Shown here piece by piece: positions 25,560 to 35,339 of a stretch of 52,945 nt of DNA. A model generated the notes under the pieces. It made no database searches. It was not told the DNA's origin and saw only the letters and a list, made by a program, of their open reading frames with translations. Where the stretch lies: positions 1 to 52,945 of the forward strand of contig CBDCRK010000010.1 in NCBI GenBank assembly GCA_965220955.1, given 5' to 3'. How positions within the stretch are numbered: the first letter of the stretch is position 1; each line of letters starts with the position of its first letter. The DNA comes from CBDCRK01 sp965220955 (GTDB lineage Bacteria; Desulfobacterota; Binatia; Bin18; CBDCRK01). The position numbers were made by a program, and so were the translations under genes.

Positions 25560-27935
25560 TCAATGTTCGGCAGCAGTTGCCAGCCGCTCAATCCTACAGG
25601 GAATAAAGCGGTGATAGGGACAGCCACTGATGGGGTCACGGTCCGCCACCTGGGTGAACGCGTTCATGTTCCCCCCGACTTTTTCCCCAGGACCCAGATA
25701 GCCACCCTCTCCCACCGGATAGGTCATGCCAAATCCGTTGGGCATCCAGACATGGCCATCCATGAGTTTACTATCAATAACTGAGGGTAATTCAACATGG
25801 CCGCGTTTAGTAACTACCCGAACCGTGTCACCGTTGGCAACACCAATGCGTTTGGCATCTCCTGGAGAGAGGTTGAGGGCACAATGGGGCCCCCGACCCT
25901 TACGCCAAGTGGGATCACGTTGGATGGTGTTGGCTGTCCAACGAGTGCGCAACCCGGAAGCAAGAACAAACGGATACTCAGGGTCGTGCGCAGGTTCGGT
26001 TGCCCTAGCCCGTTCGATCTCGCCCAGAATTTCCTGGGGAGCAAGGCGCACTCGCCCGTCGGCGAATCCAATGCGCTCCTCAAGGTTTATGTCTTCATTC
26101 AAACGCGCGATTTCTACGCCTTGGGGATGGGCAAGCAAACGGGCATACACCTCCGTCCCAATGGCAAAAGCATCCTTGTCCTGCCACTCCGGACCCAAGG
26201 AACGGACCACAGCATCCTTGCGAGCCAGGCCATTCATCATGGCCTGAAACCAGATGGTGACCAAGGCTGGGGAGTCCAAATGCGGCCCTAAGGTTCGGTA
26301 AGCCCAATAGAGTGGAGCAGGGAACCTTGCATCTTTGGCCAGCGTCTGCAAGGTCTGGATATATTTTGCTGCTCCCACTGGCTCGAGCGCCCCAGGAGCA
26401 AGTTCGCGAATCTCTGCCGGGGGCTCGGGGACCAAGCCCATGGCTTCAGCCAGCCGCACATAAATCTCAGGCTCTGGCAATGACTTTCCCAGGACCGGCA
26501 AGATAGGAGGCCGGAGCTGCGCCGGAACTCCAGGGAAACCACGCGGAAAACTAGCCATTTCCCACTTTTCATAGCCAACCGGTGTGGGCAGGACATAGTC
26601 AGCCACCTGCGCGGTCTCGGTCATAGAAGGTTCAATAACCACCAACAAGTCCAGTTGCTGACGCGCTTCCAGCCAGGCCTGAGTGTCCGAATAGGAAAGC
26701 AAGGGGTTGGCGCCTTCCACAATGATGGCCCTGAGCCGCTCAGGATGGTCCAGCCTAATCTCTTCAGGAACAAGCGTTGGAGATAGCACGCCCAGCCGCG
26801 TAAAGGCTGAAATCGCCGGGATTCCTGAGGCCAGGGCTCGCTCCGGCTCGTTGTGCCGCCGTGGGTCAGTAGTGGGCGGGTTCAGGTTTGTGGTAAAGAC
26901 ATTGCCACCGGGCCGGCCCAGGTTGCCGGTTACCGCGATTAGCAAATGGATAAGGTATGAGTTCAGCGTTGAGAATACCGTTTGCTCAACACCCAGATCC
27001 CATAGGATGGAAGCCGCTTGGGCGCGGGCAAACTCCTCGGCCGTAGCCACAATATCTTTGGCCTCCACTCCACAGCGACGGGCCATTTCTTCGATATCCA
27101 CCGCGGCCAGACAAGCCTTTATATCGTGGTAACCCACGGTTTTGTCCTGAATGAAGTTGGCGTCACCCAGGTCTCGCCCAATAATGGTAGCGGCCAAGGC
27201 CAGAAGCAGATAGGCATCGGTTCCGGGACGAACGCGTAGGTGACAATCAGCCTGCCGGGTGGTTTCGGTTATGCGGGGGTCCACCACCACCATACGCCGA
27301 GCTGGATCACGGGCAATACGTTTGAGTGCCTCAGTCGGATTATGGCCACGGTTACTGATATGGGGGTTGGTGCCTAGGATCAAAAGAAAGTCCGATCGGT
27401 TATGGTCCGGGTGCAGCATGGTTCCCGATGAACCGTCAAGCATCCACTTCTGCACCAGCCAGTGCTGTGACTTCTCTTGGGCAAGCGCGTTGAAGAAACG
27501 GCGCGACCTAATAAGAGAGAGGAAGGTTACTCCATAAGGCGCGTCCATATGGTTTCCCTGCCCACCTATACCCACCAGGCCTACGGAGCGCGGAGAATGC
27601 TGGTCAATGATAGCCTTGAGCTTTGTGCCAATTTCGGTGATGGCCTGATCCCAGCTGATCGGCTCGAAGCCACCCCCTGGTTTGCGTTTCAAGGGATGGG
27701 TGAGTCGCTGGGCATGGTGCACATAGGAGTCAATACTAAACCCCTTGTTACAGATATAGCCTTGGGTAATGGGGTTGGTTTCATCCGCACGAACTTTCTC
27801 AATGCGACCCTCAGTCACATCAACCCTAAGGCCACAGTTGTGGCTACACAGCACGCAGATAGTGGCTTGATCCTTGGCATCAAGCGCAATGGGCGTGCGT
27901 GAAATTGAGGGATCAACCATTTGGGTCCTAGTCAT
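25560..27935 (-). CDS. Molybdopterin-dependent oxidoreductase (formate dehydrogenase/DMSO reductase superfamily)
   Basis: 791 residues from ATG 27935 (AAGGAG upstream). An N-terminal [4Fe-4S] site has Cys-X2-Cys-X3-Cys (CVLCSHNCG) and a fourth Cys in GYICNKG. The bis-MGD domains show LILGTNPHISNRGHNP, VVVDPRITETTRQAD, GNLGRPGGNVF and the C-terminal molydopterin-dinucleotide barrel (LASGLRTRWTANTIQRDP, GVANGDTVRVV). No Tat signal is present, so it is cytoplasmic. No Sec or Cys ligand of formate-dehydrogenase type is obvious where the Mo ligand would be expected, near KWMLDGSSG. Substrate unknown. It heads an operon with DUF1326 and MBL genes. The 287 bases upstream hold nothing recognised. Confidence 0.9.
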   Translation of the reverse strand: MTRTQMVDPSISRTPIALDAKDQATICVLCSHNCGLRVDVTEGRIEKVRADETNPITQGYICNKGFSIDSYVHHAQRLTHPLKRKPGGGFEPISWDQAITEIGTKLKAIIDQHSPRSVGLVGIGGQGNHMDAPYGVTFLSLIRSRRFFNALAQEKSQHWLVQKWMLDGSSGTMLHPDHNRSDFLLILGTNPHISNRGHNPTEALKRIARDPARRMVVVDPRITETTRQADCHLRVRPGTDAYLLLALAATIIGRDLGDANFIQDKTVGYHDIKACLAAVDIEEMARRCGVEAKDIVATAEEFARAQAASILWDLGVEQTVFSTLNSYLIHLLIAVTGNLGRPGGNVFTTNLNPPTTDPRRHNEPERALASGIPAISAFTRLGVLSPTLVPEEIRLDHPERLRAIIVEGANPLLSYSDTQAWLEARQQLDLLVVIEPSMTETAQVADYVLPTPVGYEKWEMASFPRGFPGVPAQLRPPILPVLGKSLPEPEIYVRLAEAMGLVPEPPAEIRELAPGALEPVGAAKYIQTLQTLAKDARFPAPLYWAYRTLGPHLDSPALVTIWFQAMMNGLARKDAVVRSLGPEWQDKDAFAIGTEVYARLLAHPQGVEIARLNEDINLEERIGFADGRVRLAPQEILGEIERARATEPAHDPEYPFVLASGLRTRWTANTIQRDPTWRKGRGPHCALNLSPGDAKRIGVANGDTVRVVTKRGHVELPSVIDSKLMDGHVWMPNGFGMTYPVGEGGYLGPGEKVGGNMNAFTQVADRDPISGCPYHRFIPCRIERLATAAEH

Positions 27936-28222
27936 AATCTCCTTCTTCCGGTATAAAATTCGTTGTTCTCTACTAAAACATTGGAAAAGAGACACATACA
28001 AGCCCCCGAACTTTTGTCAGTCAGCCAGCCCCCTATCCTCTGAGCCGTTATGGGATGAATATACGGCTGGCACCCAAGTAATACTCCAGGTCCAGAATGA
28101 TCTCGACCGAACGGGAAGTACACTGCTCTCGAATTGAACAGGTCAAATCTTACTGTATTCACATTTGGGGTCTGTGAGGAGGACGTTTGGATGCCGACCG
28201 TCTTTCTCTGGCATAACGCCGT

Positions 28223-29407
28223 CTAGTCAAGAATCGGTTGCAAACGATCCAGGGCTTCATCCAGGGTTTCCACTGAGTTGGCAAAACATAGCCGGAGAAA
28301 CCCCTCGCCAGCTGCACTGAAGGCGGCGCCGGGCGCTAAGCCTACCCGCGCATCATGTACCATCTTCCGACAGGACTCCACACTGTCACTCATGCCGTCA
28401 ACAGCAAAAAAGGCATAGAAGGTTCCCCGGGGTCGGTGGACGTGAACGCGCCGCATAGCCTGCAGTCGATCAATGCACAGATCGCGGGTATTCCGATACC
28501 GCTCCACCGAGCTGCGGATAAAATCTTCACCATTGGCAACCGCAGTAAGTCCCGCAACCTGGCTGAAATGGGCCGGGCAGGAATAGTGAAACTCGATCAT
28601 TTTCTCTAATGTCGAACCCAGCCTTGCTGGAGCGGTAAGCCACCCTAGTCGCCACCCGGACATGGCCCAGGTCTTGGAAAAGCTATTGACAACAATAACG
28701 TTGTCGTCTGGCTCGGTCATGTCAAGAAAGGACGGCGACACCAGCTGATCATAGACTAGACGATTATAGACCTCATCAGAGATAACCCAGAGGCCATGCT
28801 GACGGCAGAAATTCAACACTGCCAGTTGATCTTCTCGATCCATGATCCAGCCCGTGGGGTTATTGGGAGAATTGATCAGGAGCGCAACGGTGCGCTTGTC
28901 AACCTGATCGAACAAACGATCAAGATCCAATGTCCAGGTATCCTGGCCAAAGGAGAGGGGAACCAAGCGTGCCTCTCCTCCCATGATATGAATTGTCTCG
29001 ACCAAGTTTGGCCAAATTGGGGTCACCACAACAACATTGGCGCCGGGGTCGGTTAAAATCTGCTGTACCAGGTTGACCGCACTGCCCCCCGAGGCCGTGA
29101 CGGTAATACGGGCTGGGTCCACAGGAGAACGGTGGATTCGCCCCAGGTAATCAGAGAGGGAGTCTCGTAACTCGGGCAGGCCGCGATTATGGGTGTAAAA
29201 TGTGCACCCTTGCATCATGGCATTGACCCCAGCGGTTTTGATGAAATCTGGAGTTGGTAGATCCGATTCGCCAAACCAGAGGGGGATCAGTCCTTCCAAG
29301 CCCAGGCTAGCATTAGCAACGTCTCGAATCTTCGACGAGGGCAGCTGCTCAACCCTCTCCCGTATACTGGCTATAGCTGAGCTTTGGCTACCCCTAGACA
29401 CTGGCAT
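28223..29407 (-). CDS. Class I/II PLP-dependent aminotransferase
   Basis: 394 residues of the fold-type I aspartate aminotransferase family. Seen are the N-terminal LIPLWFGESDLPTP, TASGGSAVNLVQQIL, NSPNNPTGWIM, ISDEVYNRLVYD and the PLP-binding Lys in NSFSKTWAMSGWRLGW. A C-terminal Arg lies in GFLRLCFANS, the usual carboxylate anchor. It probably transaminates an amino acid to its 2-oxo acid; specificity cannot be told. It lies 5 bases after a phytanoyl-CoA dioxygenase remnant on the same strand, so it may once have shared that promoter. Confidence 0.92.
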   Translation of the reverse strand: MPVSRGSQSSAIASIRERVEQLPSSKIRDVANASLGLEGLIPLWFGESDLPTPDFIKTAGVNAMMQGCTFYTHNRGLPELRDSLSDYLGRIHRSPVDPARITVTASGGSAVNLVQQILTDPGANVVVVTPIWPNLVETIHIMGGEARLVPLSFGQDTWTLDLDRLFDQVDKRTVALLINSPNNPTGWIMDREDQLAVLNFCRQHGLWVISDEVYNRLVYDQLVSPSFLDMTEPDDNVIVVNSFSKTWAMSGWRLGWLTAPARLGSTLEKMIEFHYSCPAHFSQVAGLTAVANGEDFIRSSVERYRNTRDLCIDRLQAMRRVHVHRPRGTFYAFFAVDGMSDSVESCRKMVHDARVGLAPGAAFSAAGEGFLRLCFANSVETLDEALDRLQPILD

Positions 29408-29412
29408 AATCT

Positions 29413-29696
29413 CTAAGGACCAAGCATCCTGGCGGCTGTGTCAAGCACCAAAGGCTGCAGGGCAAGCTGGTGAAAGGATTGGGAGCGGGCAATCAGGCTC
29501 CCGGTACGTTGTGGGTGGAACCCAGCAAAGTCGTCACGTCCGAATCTGGTAGCTTCAATAAAGGGCCTGAGTTCACCATAAATCCTATCCACAAGAGATT
29601 CAGTAGCAAGGTTGCGTAAATAACACACCCGTCCTGTTGCAAACCCGCTACAACATCTTCTGTAGCAGCCGTGTTTTTCAACTCTTGCACCTGCAT
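29413..29696 (-). pseudogene. N-terminal remnant of a phytanoyl-CoA dioxygenase-like gene, frameshifted
   Basis: From ATG 29696 (GGGGGGAG upstream) one frame gives MQVQELKNTAATEDVVAGLQ and DGCVI. Near 29630 the homologous frame switches to one encoding LVDRIYGELRPFIEATRFG, DDFAGFHPQRTG and LQPLVLDTAARMLGP, then TAG. PhyH family proteins run to about 270 residues and need a HxD...H iron site that lies further on, so this is a truncated, frameshifted remnant. The frame switch and the missing C-terminal two thirds both argue against function. Confidence 0.65.
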
Positions 29697-29872
29697 AATG
29701 CTCCCCCCTAGTACCGTTTGTCCTCTATCTGTACCACAGGATGACGCTAAGGTATAGCTAAAGGAATGCTCAATAATGATTGCTTAGGCTTTTTTAAGGC
29801 TTGATGGGGACAGAGTGTCTTTCTGGATGATATCTGTCGAGTCGAGTCACATAGTAAAGAGGACAGCTCTCT

Positions 29873-31015
29873 TCAATAGCCATGCAACCTGGCCCAGCGC
29901 TCCCGGTGCCAGGCGGCATCCCCAAAGGTCATCTCCGCCACACGGGCACGCTTGAGGTAGAAGCCGATATCATGCTCGTCGGTCATCCCTATGCCGCCAT
30001 GCATCTGGATTCCTTCATTGGCAGCAAGAACAAAAGCGTCGGAACAGCATGCCTTTGCTAGAGAGACAAGCGCCGTGAATTCCTTGTTGCCCTGATCTGC
30101 TGCTCGGGCGACAGCCATGACGGTGGAGCGAGCAAGCTCAACCTCCATGAAGATCCTAGCCGCCCGGTGTTTGAGCGCCTGGAATGAACCAATCAGCGCC
30201 CCAAACTGCTGGCGGGTTTTGAGGTAGGCCAGGGTGTTGTCGAAGATCTGAGTCATCCCCCCTAGCATTTCAGCACAGAGCCCGACCGTGGCGCTATCAA
30301 CCACCTGCGAGAGAATCTTTAATCCCTCACCTGAAGCCCCAATCATACCCTCCGAACCCACGGCAACACCATCCAGGGAAACAAGGGCAACCGCACGGTT
30401 GTCAATTCGATGCTGAGGCGTTACCGTAAGCCCTGGGGCGCCTTGGGGTACAAGAAAGAGCGTGATCCCGTTTGGGTCGTCTTGTTCGCCAGCCGTACGA
30501 GCCAACACAATGAGACTGTCCGCGGTCTGGCCATCGAGCACCTGGATTTTCTCGCCCGAGAGCCGCCAGCCCTCGCCTTGTGGCTCTGCCTTGGTGGCAA
30601 CACGACTGAGGTCGTAGCGACTGCGGGCTTCCTGGTAGGCAACCGTGAGGATGGCATTTCCTATAGCTATGCTAGGAAGCCAGGTCTGCTTCTGCGCTTC
30701 ACTTCCTGCCCTGGCAAGAAGCTGTCCACCAAGGAGCACAGTGGAGAGAAAAGGCTCGGGAGCAAGGTTGCGTCCAAGAGCTTCAAGGACAACCACCAGA
30801 TCGGCTAAGCCCATTCCGGCGCCACCGTAAGCCTCGGGAATGAGAATACCAACCCAACCCAACTCTGCCATTTCCTTCCACAGCTCCCGAGAGAAGCCCA
30901 GCGGGTCCTGGGCATCGCGAAGAGCGCGCATCCGGCTGACAGGCGAACGCTCTCGGACAAAGTCAGCCGCCGTCTTAGCAAGGAGTTCCTGGTCCTCGGT
31001 GAGAACAAGTTCCAC
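29873..31015 (-). CDS. Acyl-CoA dehydrogenase family protein
   Basis: 380 residues with GTG start behind CAGGAGA. The three ACAD domains are visible: N-terminal helices (LTEDQELLAKTAADFVRER, GILIPEAYGGAGMGLADLV), a middle beta domain (AYQEARSRYDLSRVAT) and a C-terminal helical domain with RQQFGALIGSFQALKH for FAD and GIQMHGGIGMTDEHDIGFYL. These flavoenzymes oxidise acyl-CoA thioesters and pass electrons to ETF. It is encoded 161 bases downstream of a second, frameshifted ACAD; such pairs often form heteromeric enzymes for branched or cyclic acyl-CoAs. Confidence 0.92.
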   Translation of the reverse strand: MELVLTEDQELLAKTAADFVRERSPVSRMRALRDAQDPLGFSRELWKEMAELGWVGILIPEAYGGAGMGLADLVVVLEALGRNLAPEPFLSTVLLGGQLLARAGSEAQKQTWLPSIAIGNAILTVAYQEARSRYDLSRVATKAEPQGEGWRLSGEKIQVLDGQTADSLIVLARTAGEQDDPNGITLFLVPQGAPGLTVTPQHRIDNRAVALVSLDGVAVGSEGMIGASGEGLKILSQVVDSATVGLCAEMLGGMTQIFDNTLAYLKTRQQFGALIGSFQALKHRAARIFMEVELARSTVMAVARAADQGNKEFTALVSLAKACCSDAFVLAANEGIQMHGGIGMTDEHDIGFYLKRARVAEMTFGDAAWHRERWARLHGY

Positions 31016-31103
31016 AACGAATCTCCTGAAATTGTTTGTTATAGCCGTTTGGGGTCCGAATTGCGCGCCGCGCTGAATTCAGTGGTTTTGCCAAGCTGGA
31101 TTA

Positions 31104-31162
31104 GTAGGGGCAATCCCCTGTGGTTGCCCTGGAGGAGGGTAGGCACGGGGGCCTACCCCTAC
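31104..31162. repeat. 59-bp hairpin-rich repeat with GTAGGGG inverted ends
   Basis: The element begins GTAGGGG and ends CCCCTAC. Inside are two small hairpins, one around 31107-31130 (GGGGCAA/TTGCCCT) and one around 31139-31162 (GTAGGC/GGCCTAC). It lies between the two ACAD genes. It looks like a short non-coding palindromic repeat of a kind common in large environmental genomes; it has no U-tract, so is not a typical terminator. Confidence 0.6.
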
Positions 31163-31176
31163 AGGATATCACCTAA

Positions 31177-32366
31177 CTAGTCCGGGAGTCCGAGCACCCG
31201 CTTGGCTATAATATTGAGCTGAATCTCGCTTGTCCCGCCCTCGATGGTATTGCCACGCGAGCGGAGCCAATCGCGCGTTAGCAAGAGTTCCTGTTCTTCG
31301 AAGCCAGCGCCCTCCCAGCCCAGGGCCTGGGGACCTGCAATCGAAACAAGAAGTTCATGGCGGCGCTGGTTAAGCTCGGTGCCGTAAATCTTGAACATCG
31401 AGCTTTCGGGCCCCGGTGGTAGGCCGGCCTTGGCGGCGTCTCGCGCCCGATCGGCTGTTAACTTGAAGGCAAGGTTATCCATCTCGTACTGCGCCATACG
31501 GCTGCGTAGGGAGGTATCTGCAACCCGCTCCCCTGCAAAATCGACGTACTCACGGGCCCAGTCGCGGATAGTCCGCCTCTTGCCTAAACCGCTACCGAAA
31601 GCTGATGCAATCATAGTCCGTTCGTGGTTAAGTAATGCCTTGGCAACGGTCCAACCGCTGTTGACCTTGCTCACCACGTTCTTGGCCGGCACCAGCACAT
31701 CTGCAAGGAAGGTCTCGCAGAAGGGCGAAGACCCGCTGATCAGTCGGATCGGCCTGGCCTCAACACCTGGCGAAGCCATGTCCATGAGAATGAAGGTTAT
31801 TCCTTCGTGCTTCTTCGCCTGGGGTCGGTGCGCACCAGCAGAAACATCCAGTCAGATAGGTCGGCATAGGAAGTCCAGATTTTCTGCCCGTTGATAACAT
31901 AGTAATCTCCCTCCAACACGGCTCGTGTCTGGAGGGAGGCTAGATCACTGCCAGAGCCAGGCTCTGAGTAGCCCTGGCACCAACGAATCTCCCCGCGGAC
32001 AATTTTGGGGAGGTGCTCTTGCTTCTGCTCCTCGGTGCCATACTCAAGGAGGGTGGGGCCGATCATGGTAAGCCCAAATCCCATCAGCGGCTGAGGGAGC
32101 CTGAGAGCTGCCATCTCCTCTCGCAGAATCTTGGCTTCTGGCTTGGACAACCCGCCTCCGCCATAGACGGTGAGCCACTCGGGGGCCGTCCAGCCCCGCT
32201 CTGCCATGACGTCAAGCCAGACTTTCATGTCGGGGTTCGGATAGGTGGCCTTACGCCCTCCCCAGTTTCCCTCGCCCAAGGAAAGCGAGGTACCCTTAAC
32301 GGAGGCGGGCACATTATCCACAAGCCATTTATGGGTTTCCGAGCGGAACTTATCGAGATCGGCCAT
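31177..32366 (-). pseudogene. Acyl-CoA dehydrogenase gene split by a one-base frameshift
   Basis: The N-terminal part (32366-31797) has ACAD signatures WCQGYSEPGSGSDLA and QKIWTSYADLSDWMFLLVRT. It then runs into RRRSTKE and a stop. One frame over, the text continues PQAKKHEGITFILMDM and joins a second frame (31785-31177) with FCETFLADVLVPAKNV and the C-terminal NTIEGGTSEIQLNIIAKR. One extra C in the run at 31821-31824 would restore a normal 395-residue protein. Either the gene is freshly inactivated or the base call is wrong. It lies upstream of the intact ACAD and only about 50 bases after the LLM gene. Confidence 0.85.
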
Positions 32367-32417
32367 GGGTCATCCCCCTAGCGGGCAAACATGAGGGACA
32401 GGCTCACCGCAACGCAC

Positions 32418-33539
32418 TCAGGCATCTGCGGCAGCCTGGGCCGGGGCAGTAAGCGGTGCAGGCTCCACCAAGGGCTCAGTGTCCCACTTCTTAAGCTCCG
32501 GTAGTACATGCTTGGCAAAGCATTTGAGGCTGCGCTCGGCCTCATCGTAGGGCATTCCAGCATAGCTAAAGTTACCCATAATGCCGTTCATATTGATGGT
32601 ATTGCGAATAAATGAGAGTTTTTCCAGCACCTGATCAGGCGTGCCCCAGGGCATAAGCTTAACAAAATCGTTAGCTGCTCCGTCCAGGCCATGGCGCCCG
32701 ATGTATTGGTGGACATAACGGTAGAACTCGTAGCTCTTATGCGAACCAAAGTGATCGGAGGCCATCTCATAGTGCTTCATGGCGGTGTGGTAATACGCGC
32801 CAATATATTTATAAGCCATCTCCTCAGCCCGGTCGGCGTTTTCATCCACATAGTAGAAGCCCCCGCAAAAAGGCGGCGGTGGCTCGGTGTTATTCACCTC
32901 CCGGTATACCTGGTGGTAGACCTCGAAGTCCTTCTTAACCACGTCCCAGGGCTTCTGCGGAATCACCAGAAGGCCAATGCCAAGCTTAGCCATAATGGGC
33001 ATTGACTCAGGCGATACCGCCGCCGCATAAGTACGCCCCCGGAAGGAGCGAAACGGATAGGGCCGAATGTCGCGGCGTGGCTGCTTGGTTGCCTCACCCC
33101 CCTCCATGTAGCCCTTCTCCAGCGCATTCAGCAAAAGTTCGGCATATTCGAGGAAGCGCTCCCGGCCCTCGTTTTGATCAATGCGAAACCCCTCATATTC
33201 AACCCGCGCAAGCCCGCGGCCAAGGCCCAGGATCAGCCGACCCCCTGACACATGATCGAGCAGCGAGACCTGCTCGGCAACCCGGACCGGGTCGTGCCAG
33301 GGCAACACAACCACCATTGTGCCTAATCTGGCGTTCTTGGTCCTTCCAGCCATATAGGAAAGGAACTGTAAAGCGTCAGGGCACATGGTGTAGTCAGTAA
33401 AGTGGTGTTCAATAGACCATACGGAGTCGAAACCAAGAGGCTCGGCCATCTCGGCAAGTCGCAATTCCTGGCGATAGACCTCGTCGTCGGGGAGTGCATT
33501 TCCTGGGTTTTGAAAAGCTGGGGCGTAACCAACGTGCAT
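32418..33539 (-). CDS. LLM-class flavin-dependent oxidoreductase (bacterial luciferase-like)
   Basis: 373 residues from ATG 33539, with AAGGAGG 6-7 bases upstream. It is a TIM-barrel luciferase-like monooxygenase: EMAEPLGFDSVWSIEHHF, LGTMVVVLPWHDPVRVAEQV, DHVSGGRLILGLGRG, and GVSPES-like text at YAAAVSPESMPIMAKLGIG. These use reduced FMN or F420 on a wide range of substrates. The longer frame from 33698 has no conserved residues. It appears to be the first gene of a minus-strand unit with the two acyl-CoA dehydrogenases. The 291 bases between it and the divergent radical SAM gene hold no gene I can see. Confidence 0.9.
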   Translation of the reverse strand: MHVGYAPAFQNPGNALPDDEVYRQELRLAEMAEPLGFDSVWSIEHHFTDYTMCPDALQFLSYMAGRTKNARLGTMVVVLPWHDPVRVAEQVSLLDHVSGGRLILGLGRGLARVEYEGFRIDQNEGRERFLEYAELLLNALEKGYMEGGEATKQPRRDIRPYPFRSFRGRTYAAAVSPESMPIMAKLGIGLLVIPQKPWDVVKKDFEVYHQVYREVNNTEPPPPFCGGFYYVDENADRAEEMAYKYIGAYYHTAMKHYEMASDHFGSHKSYEFYRYVHQYIGRHGLDGAANDFVKLMPWGTPDQVLEKLSFIRNTINMNGIMGNFSYAGMPYDEAERSLKCFAKHVLPELKKWDTEPLVEPAPLTAPAQAAADA

Positions 33540-33830
33540 AATGTCCTCCTTGGGCTTTATTTGCTCTGAGATTTGTTGGCCCATATTAGCGGTCAGCCAG
33601 CGTAGGCACAACCCTGGGTCTGGTAGAATAGAATAAGGTTGCGTGGAATGTTGTTGTGATATAGGAGGAAAAAGGTAGACCATTAAGTACCCAAGCAAAA
33701 GTTCTGCGGTATAAAGAAGACCTGCAAGACCTTGAAATCGGCGCTATGAGCATTCATTACACCTGAAAATTTATGCGCGAGTACTTATGAAGTTGGCCCT
33801 CAATAAAGAACAACATAAGGTTTTAGCACA

Positions 33831-35285
33831 ATGAAATCCCCTGCCGTCCTTTGTATTAACCCGTGGATTTATGATTTTACTGCCTATGACCTCTGGAGCA
33901 AACCGCTTGGCCTGCTCTACATTGCCTCATTTCTACAAGAGCGGGGTCTTTGGGTAGACTTTATCGATTGTCTGGACAAATGGCACCCGAAGCTATTGTG
34001 TCGTCAAAATCGGCAGGCCCCAAAGCTGCGCAAATATGGTACCGGTCACCTCTATCGAGAAATTATCCCAACACCAGAATGCATCAACTTTATCCCCCGC
34101 CGGTTTGCCCGCTATGGGTTGCCAGAAGATATTTTTCGTCATGAACTGACAACCCGTAGTCGTCCCAATGTTATTTTGGTCACCTCTGTTATGACCTACT
34201 GGTATATGGGGCCAAAGCGAGTCGTAGAAATTTGTCGGGAAGTTTTTCCAGGAGTGCCGATTATATTAGGGGGGATTTATGCCACGCTGATGCCGGAGCA
34301 TGCCTCCCGTGTGGTAAAGCCGGATTATTTGCTCACCGGACCGGGTGAATACAAACTTGCTGAATTATTGGCCGATATGTTTAAGATGCCAGAATTATTA
34401 GAAAGTTTTCCAACTCACCTGGATGATTTTCCCTACCCTGCTTTTGATCTACTCCGCAAGACCGACTATTTGACTGTCATGACCTCTCGCGGCTGTCCCT
34501 TTCGCTGCACCTTCTGTGCAACGTACAAGATAGACAGCGCATTTTCCCAACGTCAAGCCGACAAAGTGGTGGAAGAAATCCTCACCCAAACTCGTCGTTT
34601 TCAGGTGCGCGATATAGCGTTTTACGATGATGCTCTGCTAATGCAAGCCAAACTACACATTAAACCCATTTTACATGAAATCTTAAAAAGCAAGTGCCAG
34701 ATTCGTTTTCATACCCCCAACGGACTGCACGGTCGCTACATTGATGAAGAGCTGGCTGAGCTAATGTACCAGTGCAACTTTAGAACAATTCGGGTGAGCT
34801 TAGAATCTGTTGCTGAAGAACGGCGTCGCGATATGCATAATAAGATTACTCCTGGAGAAATGACCCGCGCTGTCCATAACTTAACCAGGGCAGGATACGA
34901 ACCTGGGGATTTAGAGACCTACCTTATTATGGGTTTGCCTAACCAACCATTGGATGAAGTCATTGAGACCATTCTCTATGCCCATAGCTTAGGAGTACAA
35001 GTACGGCTGTCTTCATTTTCCCCGATTCCCGGAACTAAAGATTATGATCGTGCTGTTGAGCAGGGATATTTCCCAGTGGACGCAGATCCATTGCTCATGA
35101 ATAAAACCATCATTCCGCTTGTTCGCACGGAGGAAGCCTATCATCGCTTTCATGCCATTGGTGAATTTGCTCAAATGTTGAATGAAGAGGTAAAACGGGG
35201 AGTCAATACCTACAAACCAAAGGAATATCGTCAGGTATTGTTGGCAACACTTGATCGTCTGCAAGAAAGATCATTGGGGGGGTAA
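33831..35285 (+). CDS. B12-binding-domain radical SAM protein
   Basis: 484 residues. An N-terminal Rossmann-like cobalamin-binding region (LGLLYIASFLQERGLWVDFI, VPIILGGIYATLMPEHA, PDYLLTGPGEYKLAELL) precedes a radical SAM barrel with Cys-X3-Cys-X2-Cys in SRGCPFRCTFCATYK at about residue 222. The full DxHxxG B12 motif is not obvious, so cobalamin use is uncertain. Typical reactions are methylation or other modification of an unreactive carbon. The A+T content here is higher than in the neighbours. It is followed by a cupin gene 54 bases on, possibly the same transcript. The substrate cannot be deduced. Confidence 0.88.
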   Translation: MKSPAVLCINPWIYDFTAYDLWSKPLGLLYIASFLQERGLWVDFIDCLDKWHPKLLCRQNRQAPKLRKYGTGHLYREIIPTPECINFIPRRFARYGLPEDIFRHELTTRSRPNVILVTSVMTYWYMGPKRVVEICREVFPGVPIILGGIYATLMPEHASRVVKPDYLLTGPGEYKLAELLADMFKMPELLESFPTHLDDFPYPAFDLLRKTDYLTVMTSRGCPFRCTFCATYKIDSAFSQRQADKVVEEILTQTRRFQVRDIAFYDDALLMQAKLHIKPILHEILKSKCQIRFHTPNGLHGRYIDEELAELMYQCNFRTIRVSLESVAEERRRDMHNKITPGEMTRAVHNLTRAGYEPGDLETYLIMGLPNQPLDEVIETILYAHSLGVQVRLSSFSPIPGTKDYDRAVEQGYFPVDADPLLMNKTIIPLVRTEEAYHRFHAIGEFAQMLNEEVKRGVNTYKPKEYRQVLLATLDRLQERSLGG

Positions 35286-35339
35286 TTCAATCTTTCCTCG
35301 CTTTAGACCTGTTCCTAATGAAGGGTAAGGAGAAGAACT

